A model generated the notes under the pieces. The model saw only the letters and a list, made by a program, of their open reading frames with translations, was not told the DNA's origin and did not search any database. 64,000 bases of DNA from JAJFUG01 sp964473155 (lineage in GTDB: Bacteria; Gemmatimonadota; Glassbacteria; GWA2-58-10). Shown here piece by piece: positions 21,967 through 30,578 of this stretch. The stretch's first letter is position 1. The number at the start of each line of letters is the position of its first letter. The DNA lies in assembly GCA_964473155.1 (NCBI GenBank), contig CAYYNT010000012.1:1-64000 (forward strand). The letters run 5' to 3'. The position numbers and the translations under genes were made by a program.

Positions 21967-24945
21967 ATGTTCTCTAAAATAGCCAAATTGATCTTTGGCG
22001 ACCGGCACAAGCGGGAAACAAAAAAGATTCAACCGGTGGTCGAGCAGATCAACGAGATATGTTCTGATCTTCAAACCCTGAGCGATCAGGAGTTTCTGGC
22101 GCGCAGCCTGCTGTTGAAAGAGAGGATCAGCGCGATAACCGAGCCTGAGGAACAGGAGCGCGCCACGGACGAGGCCCTGCCTGAGGCGTTCGCCCTGATC
22201 AAGGAAGCCTGCCGCCGTAATGTGGGCCGTCAAATATCGGTCTGCGGCCAGCCGATGACCTGGGACATGGTGCCGTACGATGTCCAGCTTATCGGCGCGG
22301 TAGTGCTGCACCAGGGCAAGATAGCCGAAATGGCGACCGGGGAGGGCAAGACCCTGGTGGCCGTGATGCCGCTTTACCTGAACGCCCTCAAAGGCCGCGG
22401 AGTGCACCTGGTCACCGTTAATGATTATCTGGCCCGCCGCGACAGCGAATGGATGGGAACGATATTCAGCTTCCTCGGTCTGACAGTGGGCTGCATCCAG
22501 CACGACATGGACCCGCCGCAACGCAAGCAGGCCTATAATTGCGATATAACCTACGGCACGAACAACGAGTTCGGCTTTGATTACCTTCGCGACAATATGG
22601 CTTTCCGTCTGGATGACCGTGTCCAGCGCGGCCATCATTACGCCATCGTTGACGAGGTGGACAGCGTGCTGATCGACGAGGCCCGGACGCCGCTGATAAT
22701 CTCAGGGCCGGTTCACGGGACCTCGGACACTTTCAAGCAGTACCGCTCTCTGGTGGATGATCTGGTTCGCGTGCAGGTCAGGGAGGTGAACAATATCCTG
22801 GCCGATGCCGCCCGGTTGATGGAAGAGAGCGAAAAGGAAACCGATGAGAAGAAGGCGGAGACTCTTTCGTACGAGGCGGGGATAAAACTGTTGCAGGCCT
22901 CGCGCGGAATGCCCAAAAACAAGCGTCTGCTTAAAATCCTGAACGAAGTGGGCGCCAAAAAGCTCATGCAGCGCGCGGAAGCGGATATCATGCGCGAGAA
23001 GAAGATGCACGAGCTGGACGAGGGCCTTTATTTCTCGATGGATGAAAAAGGCAACCAGGTGCAGCTTTCGGACCGCGGCATCGATCAATTGAGTCCGAAC
23101 GACCCGCAGATGTTTATCATCCCAGATCTTTCGACCGAGATAGACAAGGTGCAGCAGGATGTTTCGCTCAGTCCGGTTCAGAAACATGAGCGCGTTCAGC
23201 GGATCGAGCGTGATTACCTGGACAAGAGCGACCGCATACATACGATACATCAGCTGCTGAAAGCTTATGCGCTGTTCGAGAAAGATGTCGAGTACGTGGT
23301 GCAGGAAGACAAGGTGCTGATAGTGGACGAGTTCACCGGCCGCCTGATGCCCGGCCGGCGGTTCAGCGACGGGCTGCATCAGGCGCTCGAGGCCAAGGAA
23401 AACGTGAAGATCGAGGGTGAAACCCAAACCCTGGCAACCATAACTCTGCAGAATTATTTCCGTCTCTACCAGAAACTGGCCGGTATGACCGGTACGGCCG
23501 AGACCGAGGCCAACGAGTTCTATCAGATTTATAAGCTGGATGTCGTGGTTGTCCCGACCAACCGCCCGGTAGTGCGTAATGACATGGATGACGTGATATT
23601 CCGCACCCGCCGCGAGAAGTTCAACGCCATTATCGATGAGATCGCCGAACTGAACGCAAAGAACCGTCCGGTGCTGGTGGGCACAGTGAGCGTGGAGATA
23701 TCCGAAACCCTGAGCCGCATGCTCAAGCGCAAGGGCATCCGGCATCATGTCCTGAATGCCAAATACCACCAGCAGGAGGCCGAGATAGTCGCGCGGGCCG
23801 GGCAGCCCGGAGCGGTGACAATCGCCACGAACATGGCCGGCCGCGGGACGGATATCAAGCTGGGGGAAGGGGTGCGCGAGGTGGGTGGCCTGGCTATCGT
23901 TGGCACGGAGCGTCATGAGGCGCGCCGCATCGACCTTCAGTTGCGCGGCCGCAGCGGCCGTCAGGGCGACCCGGGCAGCACGCAGTTCTTCCTCTCCCTG
24001 GAAGACGATCTTATGCGTTTGTTCGGGAGCGACAGGATTTCCGGGATCATGGACCGTCTGGGTCTCAAGGAGGGCGAGGTCATTACTCATCCTCTGGTTT
24101 CACGCTCGATCGAACGGGCCCAGAAAAAAGTGGAGGGCAATAACTTCCAGATCCGCAAGCACCTGCTGGAATATGACGATGTGATGAACCAGCAGCGCGA
24201 GGTGATTTATGACCTGAGGCTGTTTGCTCTGGAAGGGAAAGAACTGGATGCGGAGTTCAAGAGCTTTATTGATGACGCGGCGGGGATCAAGCTCGACCAG
24301 CATATCCTGCCGGGCGCTCCGCCGGAGGAGTGGGACCTGAAAGGCCTCTCCGCCGACCTTCTGCGTACGTTCCTGCTCAGCGTGCCGCTGGAAAAGAAAG
24401 AACTCGATGAGCTGAACGCCCAGGATATCCGTGATCAGGTTCTCAGTCTGGTCGATCAGCTTTTCGGGCTGAAATGCCAGGAACTGGGAGAGGACCGTAA
24501 GACTTTCCTGATGCAGCATATCCTTCTGCGTGTGCTGGATGAGAACTGGCGCGAACACCTTTATTTCCTGGATTACCTCAAGAGCGGGATAAATTTCAGG
24601 GCCTACGGCCAGAAAGACCCGCTTGTCGAATATAAAAAAGAGGCTTACCAGGCATTTGTGGAAATGATGGAGCGGATAAAGGTTGAGGTGGCCTCCCTGT
24701 TCTTCAAGGCGCAATTCATCGAGGAAAGCGAGATGAACCGCCCCCGCCGTCCCGAAATGACCGCCGTGCACCATGCCACTATCTCGGCTTTCCAGGGAGC
24801 CCAGCCGACTTTGTCCGGACCGGAGGAACAGCCGCATAAGGTGCAGACAGTGAAACGGGACCAGCCCAAGGTGGGCCGCAACGATCCATGTCCCTGCGGC
24901 AGCGGCAAGAAGTATAAGCACTGCCACGGCAAGGATGCGATCTGA
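21967..24945 (+). CDS. secA: Preprotein translocase ATPase SecA
   Basis: Motor that pushes unfolded proteins through SecYEG. MATGEGKTLVAVMP is Walker A (about residue 120-133), IVDEVDSVLIDEAR is the DEAD motif, and the second ATPase half has NMAGRGTDIKL and QLRGRSGRQGDPG. The C terminus has a zinc-binding tail (PCPCGSGKKYKHCHG). At 992 residues it is longer than the E. coli form (about 900), because of an extra charged helical stretch near residues 275-375 inserted in the pre-protein binding region, as is typical of Bacteroidetes-type SecA. No N-terminal fusion. Follows nadD by 101 bases on the same strand. Confidence 0.97.
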   Translation: MFSKIAKLIFGDRHKRETKKIQPVVEQINEICSDLQTLSDQEFLARSLLLKERISAITEPEEQERATDEALPEAFALIKEACRRNVGRQISVCGQPMTWDMVPYDVQLIGAVVLHQGKIAEMATGEGKTLVAVMPLYLNALKGRGVHLVTVNDYLARRDSEWMGTIFSFLGLTVGCIQHDMDPPQRKQAYNCDITYGTNNEFGFDYLRDNMAFRLDDRVQRGHHYAIVDEVDSVLIDEARTPLIISGPVHGTSDTFKQYRSLVDDLVRVQVREVNNILADAARLMEESEKETDEKKAETLSYEAGIKLLQASRGMPKNKRLLKILNEVGAKKLMQRAEADIMREKKMHELDEGLYFSMDEKGNQVQLSDRGIDQLSPNDPQMFIIPDLSTEIDKVQQDVSLSPVQKHERVQRIERDYLDKSDRIHTIHQLLKAYALFEKDVEYVVQEDKVLIVDEFTGRLMPGRRFSDGLHQALEAKENVKIEGETQTLATITLQNYFRLYQKLAGMTGTAETEANEFYQIYKLDVVVVPTNRPVVRNDMDDVIFRTRREKFNAIIDEIAELNAKNRPVLVGTVSVEISETLSRMLKRKGIRHHVLNAKYHQQEAEIVARAGQPGAVTIATNMAGRGTDIKLGEGVREVGGLAIVGTERHEARRIDLQLRGRSGRQGDPGSTQFFLSLEDDLMRLFGSDRISGIMDRLGLKEGEVITHPLVSRSIERAQKKVEGNNFQIRKHLLEYDDVMNQQREVIYDLRLFALEGKELDAEFKSFIDDAAGIKLDQHILPGAPPEEWDLKGLSADLLRTFLLSVPLEKKELDELNAQDIRDQVLSLVDQLFGLKCQELGEDRKTFLMQHILLRVLDENWREHLYFLDYLKSGINFRAYGQKDPLVEYKKEAYQAFVEMMERIKVEVASLFFKAQFIEESEMNRPRRPEMTAVHHATISAFQGAQPTLSGPEEQPHKVQTVKRDQPKVGRNDPCPCGSGKKYKHCHGKDAI

Positions 24946-24985
24946 GTCGTGAAAGCGCTGGCGCGGATTAACCGCGGAGGTGACG

Positions 24986-25798
24986 ATGGCTGAGATCAGG
25001 AATAAACCGGAGGAGGTTATCCTCTCCCGTGAGCAGCTCCGCGAAGTGGAGGGCTTCCAGGCTTCTTTCGCCGCTCTCTGGAACGAGATGCGGGACACAG
25101 TCGAGGAGTTCGATAGCATTATTATGCGGCATTATTTTAACCGTGAGAACGGTTACCTGGACGAACAGCAGAATAACCTTCGGGAAATAGTAATCCTGCA
25201 GAACCGCCTGGAGGATATAGCTGCCAGGATGGGTGCTGGGGCCGCATCGCTGAAATTATTCATGAAAGCTCTTCAGACCTCCATACAAGGAGGCGCACCG
25301 CTTTCAGAAGCACCGGATCAGATAAAGCAGGAAAATAAAGAGCCCGCTCAGCAGAAACCGGCCGAAAAACCTCCGCAGTCCGCAGCGCAGAAAGGACCCG
25401 CAGCCAAAGCAAATACAGAGCGAAAGAGCAGCCTGCTGATGACCGGCGCATCTCAGCTCTGCGATCTCTCGCAGCGGGGAGGCGAGATTTCGATCAAGCT
25501 GTTTTTTGAGGAAATGGGGCTGCTGCGTCCCGAAAGATATGATCTTCTGCGTGAGATAACCCGCCAACTCCACGAACTCCTTTACCAGCGGAAACTTGTC
25601 GGTTACAGCAAGACCTCGCTTGTATTCGGACGGGACCAGAGCCTGTCGGATGTCCTGGTCTCGCTGGAGCCGGTATTCCTCTCTGAGAGCGTAAGGACAT
25701 TACTGGCCTCGGATGGTATAACACCGTCCGGGACCGCTCTTCGACTGAGTTGCCGCCAGGAGGGATGTGAGCTTGTGTATTTAATTGCTCCCGAATGA
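24986..25798 (+). CDS. Uncharacterised protein, 270 aa
   Basis: Family not recognised. The ATG at 24986 follows GCGGAGG and is preferred over the GTG two codons earlier. The first part is a helical region (LREVEGFQASFAALWNEMRDTVEEFDSIIM) that looks like a coiled coil. A low-complexity Lys/Ala/Gln linker lies at about 115-145. The last part is a compact mixed alpha/beta domain (LTEL-like helices, then SLVFGRDQSLSDVLVSL). Soluble, with no signal peptide. 40 bases after secA; possibly co-transcribed. Function unknown. Confidence 0.7.
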   Translation: MAEIRNKPEEVILSREQLREVEGFQASFAALWNEMRDTVEEFDSIIMRHYFNRENGYLDEQQNNLREIVILQNRLEDIAARMGAGAASLKLFMKALQTSIQGGAPLSEAPDQIKQENKEPAQQKPAEKPPQSAAQKGPAAKANTERKSSLLMTGASQLCDLSQRGGEISIKLFFEEMGLLRPERYDLLREITRQLHELLYQRKLVGYSKTSLVFGRDQSLSDVLVSLEPVFLSESVRTLLASDGITPSGTALRLSCRQEGCELVYLIAPE

Positions 25799-26062
25799 AT
25801 TCAGACAGATTGGGCCTGGAAACCGCTGGGCGTCTGTTCAAGCTGTTACAGATCCGAGAGACTGCCGGGTGAACACCGGAACGAAACGTTAATATACGGT
25901 TTCATGAAAGCTCCAGCTCCATGGACGCCTCCGGGTAAGGTTGAAGAGGAATTGACTTGCAACCGAGTGTACAGCCGCCAAATAACCTGTTATATTTATT
26001 CAGGTAAGAAAATCGGTGCAACCGGATGTGGGACCGGCGGTCTGGAAAGATGCAGGTAAAAT

Positions 26063-28237
26063 ATGCCTAAAGAAGATCTGTTCAATATTTTAAGCAATCA
26101 TAAAAATCTGGATCTGGCGCTTATCGAGCGGGTCTATGATTTCAGCGCCGAGGCGCACAAGGGCCAGAAACGCAAGTCCGGCGAAGATTTTATAATGCAC
26201 TCGGTGGAAGTGGTGAAAATACTCCTCGACTTGCGCCTTTATGACAGCGTATCAATCGCCGCCGCACTGGTGCATGATGTAATCGAGGACACAGAACATA
26301 AACTGGAAGAGATAAAGAGCGAATTTGGCGATGAGATCGCCGCCATCGTGGACGGATTGACCAAGATCAACCGCATGGATGGTTATGCCGCGCCGCGCTC
26401 TATCCAGGATGAACAGATCGAGAACTACCGCAAGCTCATTCTTTCGATGGCCCGTGACATACGGGTCATCCTGATAAAATTCGCCGATCGTCTCCACAAC
26501 ATGCGTACGCTGGATGCCCTGAGCGCGGAGAAGCGTCAGCGTATCTCCCGTGAAACCCTGGACATCTATGCCCCCCTGGCCCACCGTTTCGGAATCGCCC
26601 TGATCCGCTGGGAGCTTGAGGACCTTGCGTTCAAATACCTCGAACCGTTGCGTTACAAGGAACTGGCGAAGAAGTTAGCTCAGAAGAGGATCGAGCGGGA
26701 GGCTTTGATCGAGCGTTTCAAGGAGCCGCTTCAGAAAGCAATCAATGAAGCCGGGATCAAGTCCGAGGTCACCGGACGTCCCAAGCACCTGTACAGCATC
26801 TACAAAAAGATGGAGCGCCGCAACAAAACCTTCGAGGAATTGTACGATCTTCTGGGGCTGCGGGTGCTTACCGATACGGTGGCTTCCTGCTACCATATCC
26901 TTGGAATAATTCATTCCACCTGGACCCCGCTTCATGACCGTTTCAAAGACTATATCGCTACGCCTAAATCGAACATGTACCAGTCGCTGCATACCACGGT
27001 GTATGGTCCGGGCGGGCATTTGATCGAGATACAGGTGCGCACTCATGAGATGAACCGCACCGCGGAGTTCGGTATTGCCGCGCACTGGAAGTTCAAGGAG
27101 CAGCAGAGCGGCCAGAGCGAACTTGACAAGCGCATGAGCTGGCTGAGAGAGGTGCTGGAGTGGCAGAGCGAAGCCACTGATCCCAAGGACTTCATGGAGT
27201 TCCTGAAGATCGACCTGTTTGACGATGAGGTGTTTGTTTTCACTCCGAAAGGCAGTCTGATGAAGCTGCCGGCCGGTTCCACGCTTATCGATTTCGCTTT
27301 CGCGGTGCACACGGAGGTGGGCCTGCACTGCGCGGGCGGCAAGATTGACGGCAGGATAGCGCCGCTGCACACCCGGCTCAAAAGCGGACAGACAGTCCAG
27401 ATTATCACCAATCCGAACACGCATCCGAGTAAAGACTGGATCCAGTTCGTGCGTTCCACGAAGGCGCGTGGCAAGATCAGGGCCTGGATCAGGGAACAGG
27501 AATTCGCCGACAGCCTCAAGCTGGGCCGGGAGATGCTGGAGCGCGAGCTGCGCAAGCAGCGTCTGCCCAGAATCGACGAGGCGCAGATGAATGCTCTTCT
27601 GCAGCATTTCAACCTTCCGGGTCCGGCGGAGAAACTGTATGCCGCAATCGGCCAGGGTAATGTTTCAGTCAGCCAGGTTCTCAGCCAGATCGCGCCCGAG
27701 ACCCAGGAGCGCGAGCAGAAACCGCGCGCCTTCGACCGTCTGCTCGACCGCTTACGCAAGGATTCCTCGGCAATTCGTATCCAGGGAATCGGAAACCTGA
27801 TGGTCACCTATGCCGGATGCTGCCAGCCTGTGCCAGGAGACCGCGTGGTGGGTTATATTACTCGGGGCCGTGGAGTTTCGATCCATCGTGCCGATTGTCC
27901 AAACCTTCTGCACATGAGCACGGAACCCGGGCGGAGGGTCGGAATCGACTGGCAGGCCGGGGATGATGAGGACTTCATCGTGCGGCTTCAGATAACCGGT
28001 GAAGACCGCAAAGGCATGCTGGCTGATCTGACGGCGGCGATTACGGATACCGGAACCAACATTCAAAGCGCGGAACTGAAATCAAGCAATTTTGAATTCA
28101 CCGGGACTTTTGTGGTGGAAGTGCGCGACCTGAAGCATTTGAACCGGATTATAACGGCGCTGAAAAAAATCAGCGGCGTGGAAAAAGTCACACGCATGGA
28201 GTCGTTTTCACCGCGAGCGATCGAGAAATCAGGCTGA
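26063..28237 (+). CDS. rsh: Bifunctional (p)ppGpp synthetase/hydrolase (RSH, RelA/SpoT family)
   Basis: Makes and degrades the stringent-response alarmone. The N-terminal HD hydrolase domain has the catalytic H71-D72 with E75-D76 (LVHDVIEDT), intact. The synthetase domain has R293-F-K-D (HDRFKDYIATPKSNMYQSLH), the RxKD form seen in bifunctional enzymes rather than monofunctional RelA. A TGS domain follows at about 390-450, a conserved TYAGCCQPVPGD helix region, and an ACT domain at the C terminus (about 655-724). 724 residues is standard. A membrane PilZ protein starts 53 bases downstream, an uncommon neighbour. Confidence 0.95.
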   Translation: MPKEDLFNILSNHKNLDLALIERVYDFSAEAHKGQKRKSGEDFIMHSVEVVKILLDLRLYDSVSIAAALVHDVIEDTEHKLEEIKSEFGDEIAAIVDGLTKINRMDGYAAPRSIQDEQIENYRKLILSMARDIRVILIKFADRLHNMRTLDALSAEKRQRISRETLDIYAPLAHRFGIALIRWELEDLAFKYLEPLRYKELAKKLAQKRIEREALIERFKEPLQKAINEAGIKSEVTGRPKHLYSIYKKMERRNKTFEELYDLLGLRVLTDTVASCYHILGIIHSTWTPLHDRFKDYIATPKSNMYQSLHTTVYGPGGHLIEIQVRTHEMNRTAEFGIAAHWKFKEQQSGQSELDKRMSWLREVLEWQSEATDPKDFMEFLKIDLFDDEVFVFTPKGSLMKLPAGSTLIDFAFAVHTEVGLHCAGGKIDGRIAPLHTRLKSGQTVQIITNPNTHPSKDWIQFVRSTKARGKIRAWIREQEFADSLKLGREMLERELRKQRLPRIDEAQMNALLQHFNLPGPAEKLYAAIGQGNVSVSQVLSQIAPETQEREQKPRAFDRLLDRLRKDSSAIRIQGIGNLMVTYAGCCQPVPGDRVVGYITRGRGVSIHRADCPNLLHMSTEPGRRVGIDWQAGDDEDFIVRLQITGEDRKGMLADLTAAITDTGTNIQSAELKSSNFEFTGTFVVEVRDLKHLNRIITALKKISGVEKVTRMESFSPRAIEKSG

Positions 28238-28290
28238 AACTGCCGTTTATATCCTTGTACGCGTAAGCCCTTTCCCGCGGGGAGGGTCAG

Positions 28291-29490
28291 ATGCAGCAGC
28301 TCTCCACTTTTTTGTCGGCTGTTTTGCTGAGGCTGGCCGAATCAGCGAACAATTATATTATACCTCACGCCCAGCGCTGGAAGGCGGTTCAGCAGGGCTG
28401 GAGCAGATCCAGCGGAGAAGCGGCGCATATAGTTCCATGGATTATGTCAGCGCTTATAGTCGCGGGCGCCTTGTTCGCGATTATTTACCTTCGCCGTGAT
28501 AAGGCTAAACAGAAAGAACGCGAGTTTATCTACTATCAGCGCAAGTCCCAGGAAAAGGGGCTTGATCCGCAATGCCTCAAGCTCCTGGACAGCGCAGTGC
28601 AAATATCCGGAATCGAGCAGCCGTTCAGGATTCTCGACTCGTTTGACATCTTCCAGCATGTGATTGAGACTTATGAACATAAAAGTGATTTTTCCGACCA
28701 GGAACGCGCCTATTTCAACCAGATGGTAGAAAAGATCAAGGAAGGCCTTGGTTTCCGGCAGATCGAAGAGGCCGTTCCGCTGACCACCTCGCACGAAATC
28801 AAACCCGGCCAGACTGTTAAGATCCGGTTGCACCGCGATGGCCAGGATTTCGAGTTCGATTCGGCAGTGATAAACAACGACGAGAAGATGATGTCGCTGG
28901 ATGGAACGGCCATGGATTTCGATTATCTTGGGCTGGGAATGGATACGGTCATGGAAGTGACATTCCATCGTGAATCGGATGCTGGTTATTCTCTCCAGAG
29001 CATAATGGCAAAGATGCCCGACACGGAGAAAAAAATCGTTTTTTTGAAACACCCTAAAAAGATGGAGCGTTCGCAGGCTCGCAATTTTTCGCGCATGGAG
29101 GTAATCTTCCCGTTCAGTTATTACCATCTGGAAAAAGAAAAATTTAACAAGATAGAGATCGATTCGAATCTGGAGGCCTGCGAAAACCGTCCGGTCTACC
29201 GCGGTGAAAGCGTAGACATCAGCGGCGGAGGGATAGCTTTCAACACTTACCGGAAGATCACAAAGGGAGACTTTCTATATCTTAATTTCCAGATGTTGAG
29301 CGAGGAGCACTCAGAGCCTCTGCTGGCTGAGGTGGTCTGGACCGGGCAGGATAAAAAGCGCGAAAAAATATTTCTTATAAGAGCTAAGTTTTTCAGTATT
29401 AATGAAAAAATGCAGGATGAACTGATGAAGTTTGTTTATCAGATGCAGCGTCGGGTGGCGCGCAGAATGAAATTTGCACCCAAACGCTGA
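28291..29490 (+). CDS. Membrane-anchored PilZ-domain protein
   Basis: Predicted c-di-GMP receptor. The N-terminal soluble region is followed by one membrane helix (about residues 47-67, IVPWIMSALIVAGALFAIIYL) and a cytoplasmic helical stretch. A central domain may be a YcgR-type N domain (PGQTVKIRLHRDGQDFEFDSAV). The PilZ domain has the paired signature R264-x-x-x-R268 (RNFSR) and D309-x-S-x-x-G (DISGGG), both required for c-di-GMP binding and both present. GGGGAGGG precedes the ATG. It follows the (p)ppGpp enzyme closely, is likely co-transcribed, and is closed by a strong terminator. Confidence 0.87.
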   Translation: MQQLSTFLSAVLLRLAESANNYIIPHAQRWKAVQQGWSRSSGEAAHIVPWIMSALIVAGALFAIIYLRRDKAKQKEREFIYYQRKSQEKGLDPQCLKLLDSAVQISGIEQPFRILDSFDIFQHVIETYEHKSDFSDQERAYFNQMVEKIKEGLGFRQIEEAVPLTTSHEIKPGQTVKIRLHRDGQDFEFDSAVINNDEKMMSLDGTAMDFDYLGLGMDTVMEVTFHRESDAGYSLQSIMAKMPDTEKKIVFLKHPKKMERSQARNFSRMEVIFPFSYYHLEKEKFNKIEIDSNLEACENRPVYRGESVDISGGGIAFNTYRKITKGDFLYLNFQMLSEEHSEPLLAEVVWTGQDKKREKIFLIRAKFFSINEKMQDELMKFVYQMQRRVARRMKFAPKR

Positions 29491-29508
29491 TTGAATGAAT
29501 CGTCTTGT

Positions 29509-29546
29509 AAAACAGCCCGGCCTCTGAAAAGAGACCGGGCTGTTTT
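29509..29546 (+). terminator. Terminator after the PilZ gene, bidirectional
   Basis: AACAGCCCGG pairs with CCGGGCTGTT, with an inner CTCT/AGAG stem, followed by TTTTGTT and, on the minus strand, by TTTT. It separates convergent genes. Confidence 0.88.
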
Positions 29547-29574
29547 GTTACTGGAGACGTCTTGCTGACCGTGT

Positions 29575-29940
29575 TTAATCGATGCGATAGAGTATCCGCC
29601 CGCAATGATTGCAGAATTCGATTACATCCTGGTGTTCTGTAACCAGCTTGCTGCCGGTAGGCGCGGACACAAAACAACCGTAGCAGACGCCATTCTTAAC
29701 CGGGGCCATCGGACGGTCGTACTTGTCGGCTATTCTCAGGAAACGCTGGTAAAGGATCGGATCGAGCTGTTCGGTCACCTCGCGGATCGACTCTTCTATC
29801 TTCTCTTTTTTATCGAGCGCAAATCCCATCTGCTCGTACTGCTCGACCACCTGGAAATCCTGCATCTCTTTTTTAAGATTCAGCAGGTCCTGGAGGAACA
29901 TAAGCAGTCTCAACTGGCTCTCTTTCATCTCGTACAGCAC
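29575..29940 (-). CDS. Coiled-coil zinc-ribbon protein (CdsZ-like)
   Basis: 121 residues. Long N-terminal helical coiled coil (about residues 8-65) followed by a C4 zinc ribbon: CYGCF near residue 87 and CNHCG near residue 112, ending LYRID. This combination occurs in zinc-ribbon proteins such as CdsZ and in the C4-type family linked to RNA or protein quality control. The start is a GTG at 29940; an ATG five codons on is possible. It follows ptsN with a 19-base gap on the same strand. Function cannot be assigned from sequence alone. Confidence 0.75.
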   Translation of the reverse strand: MLYEMKESQLRLLMFLQDLLNLKKEMQDFQVVEQYEQMGFALDKKEKIEESIREVTEQLDPILYQRFLRIADKYDRPMAPVKNGVCYGCFVSAPTGSKLVTEHQDVIEFCNHCGRILYRID

Positions 29941-29959
29941 CGGGTCTGAGTTGTGGGGT

Positions 29960-30412
29960 TCAATTCGGGATTTCGTCCAGCAGTTTCAGGAACTCTGGAA
30001 TTTCCTTGATTTCCTTGAGTTTTCCGCCGATATCCTGGATTTTGCAAAACTGGGCGACCTTTCCGAGGACTGGCAGATAGTAGTTTGAAATCTCGATCGG
30101 AGGAGCGACAATCAGGAAGAAGAAGCTGGCCGGTTTGCCGTCGATGGATTTAAAATCCAGGCCCTCGCAGTGACGTCCGAACGCGACATTCAGCTTGTCC
30201 ACGACCAGCGAGCGGCAATGAGGTATCGCGAATCCCTTGCCGATGCCTGTGGAACCAAGGTTTTCCCGCTTCTTCAGCATCTTGAACAGCATGTCCTTGG
30301 CTTTTTCATCCAGCTTCATCAGGTTTATAAGCTCCAGCAGGACTCCATCCTTATCGCTCGCCTTGAGGTTGAGATTCACGTTCGTATTGTTGAACAGCTC
30401 CTTCAATTCCAT
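29960..30412 (-). CDS. ptsN: PTS IIA-type regulatory protein (PtsN-like)
   Basis: Phosphoacceptor domain of the fructose/mannitol (type-2) EIIA family; STGIGKGFAIPHCRS carries the active-site histidine. 150 residues, usual for nitrogen-PTS PtsN, which regulates metabolism rather than transporting sugar. No EIIB or EIIC partner and no HPr gene is in the window. I place the start at the ATG of 30412 because GGAG lies 9 bases before it; the ATG at 30421 touches the GGAG directly. The zinc-ribbon gene follows with a short gap. Confidence 0.87.
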   Translation of the reverse strand: MELKELFNNTNVNLNLKASDKDGVLLELINLMKLDEKAKDMLFKMLKKRENLGSTGIGKGFAIPHCRSLVVDKLNVAFGRHCEGLDFKSIDGKPASFFFLIVAPPIEISNYYLPVLGKVAQFCKIQDIGGKLKEIKEIPEFLKLLDEIPN

Positions 30413-30578
30413 CTGCTTCATCTCCAGACAAGGATTTAGAACTTCCCGGCCCGCCGGAATCTCTCTTTTCCGGCAAGGTCCATGGACTGCCCGAAAACAG
30501 GCCAGGCATATATTTTAAACATTAAAGCTTGCATCAGCAGTGTCAAGCATTTTCGTATTTAATAACCGGCGTGGTGTT

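Noticed and set aside
22702..24090. Long minus-strand frame opposite secA
   Set aside because: Complement of a highly conserved gene; composition typical of an antisense shadow.
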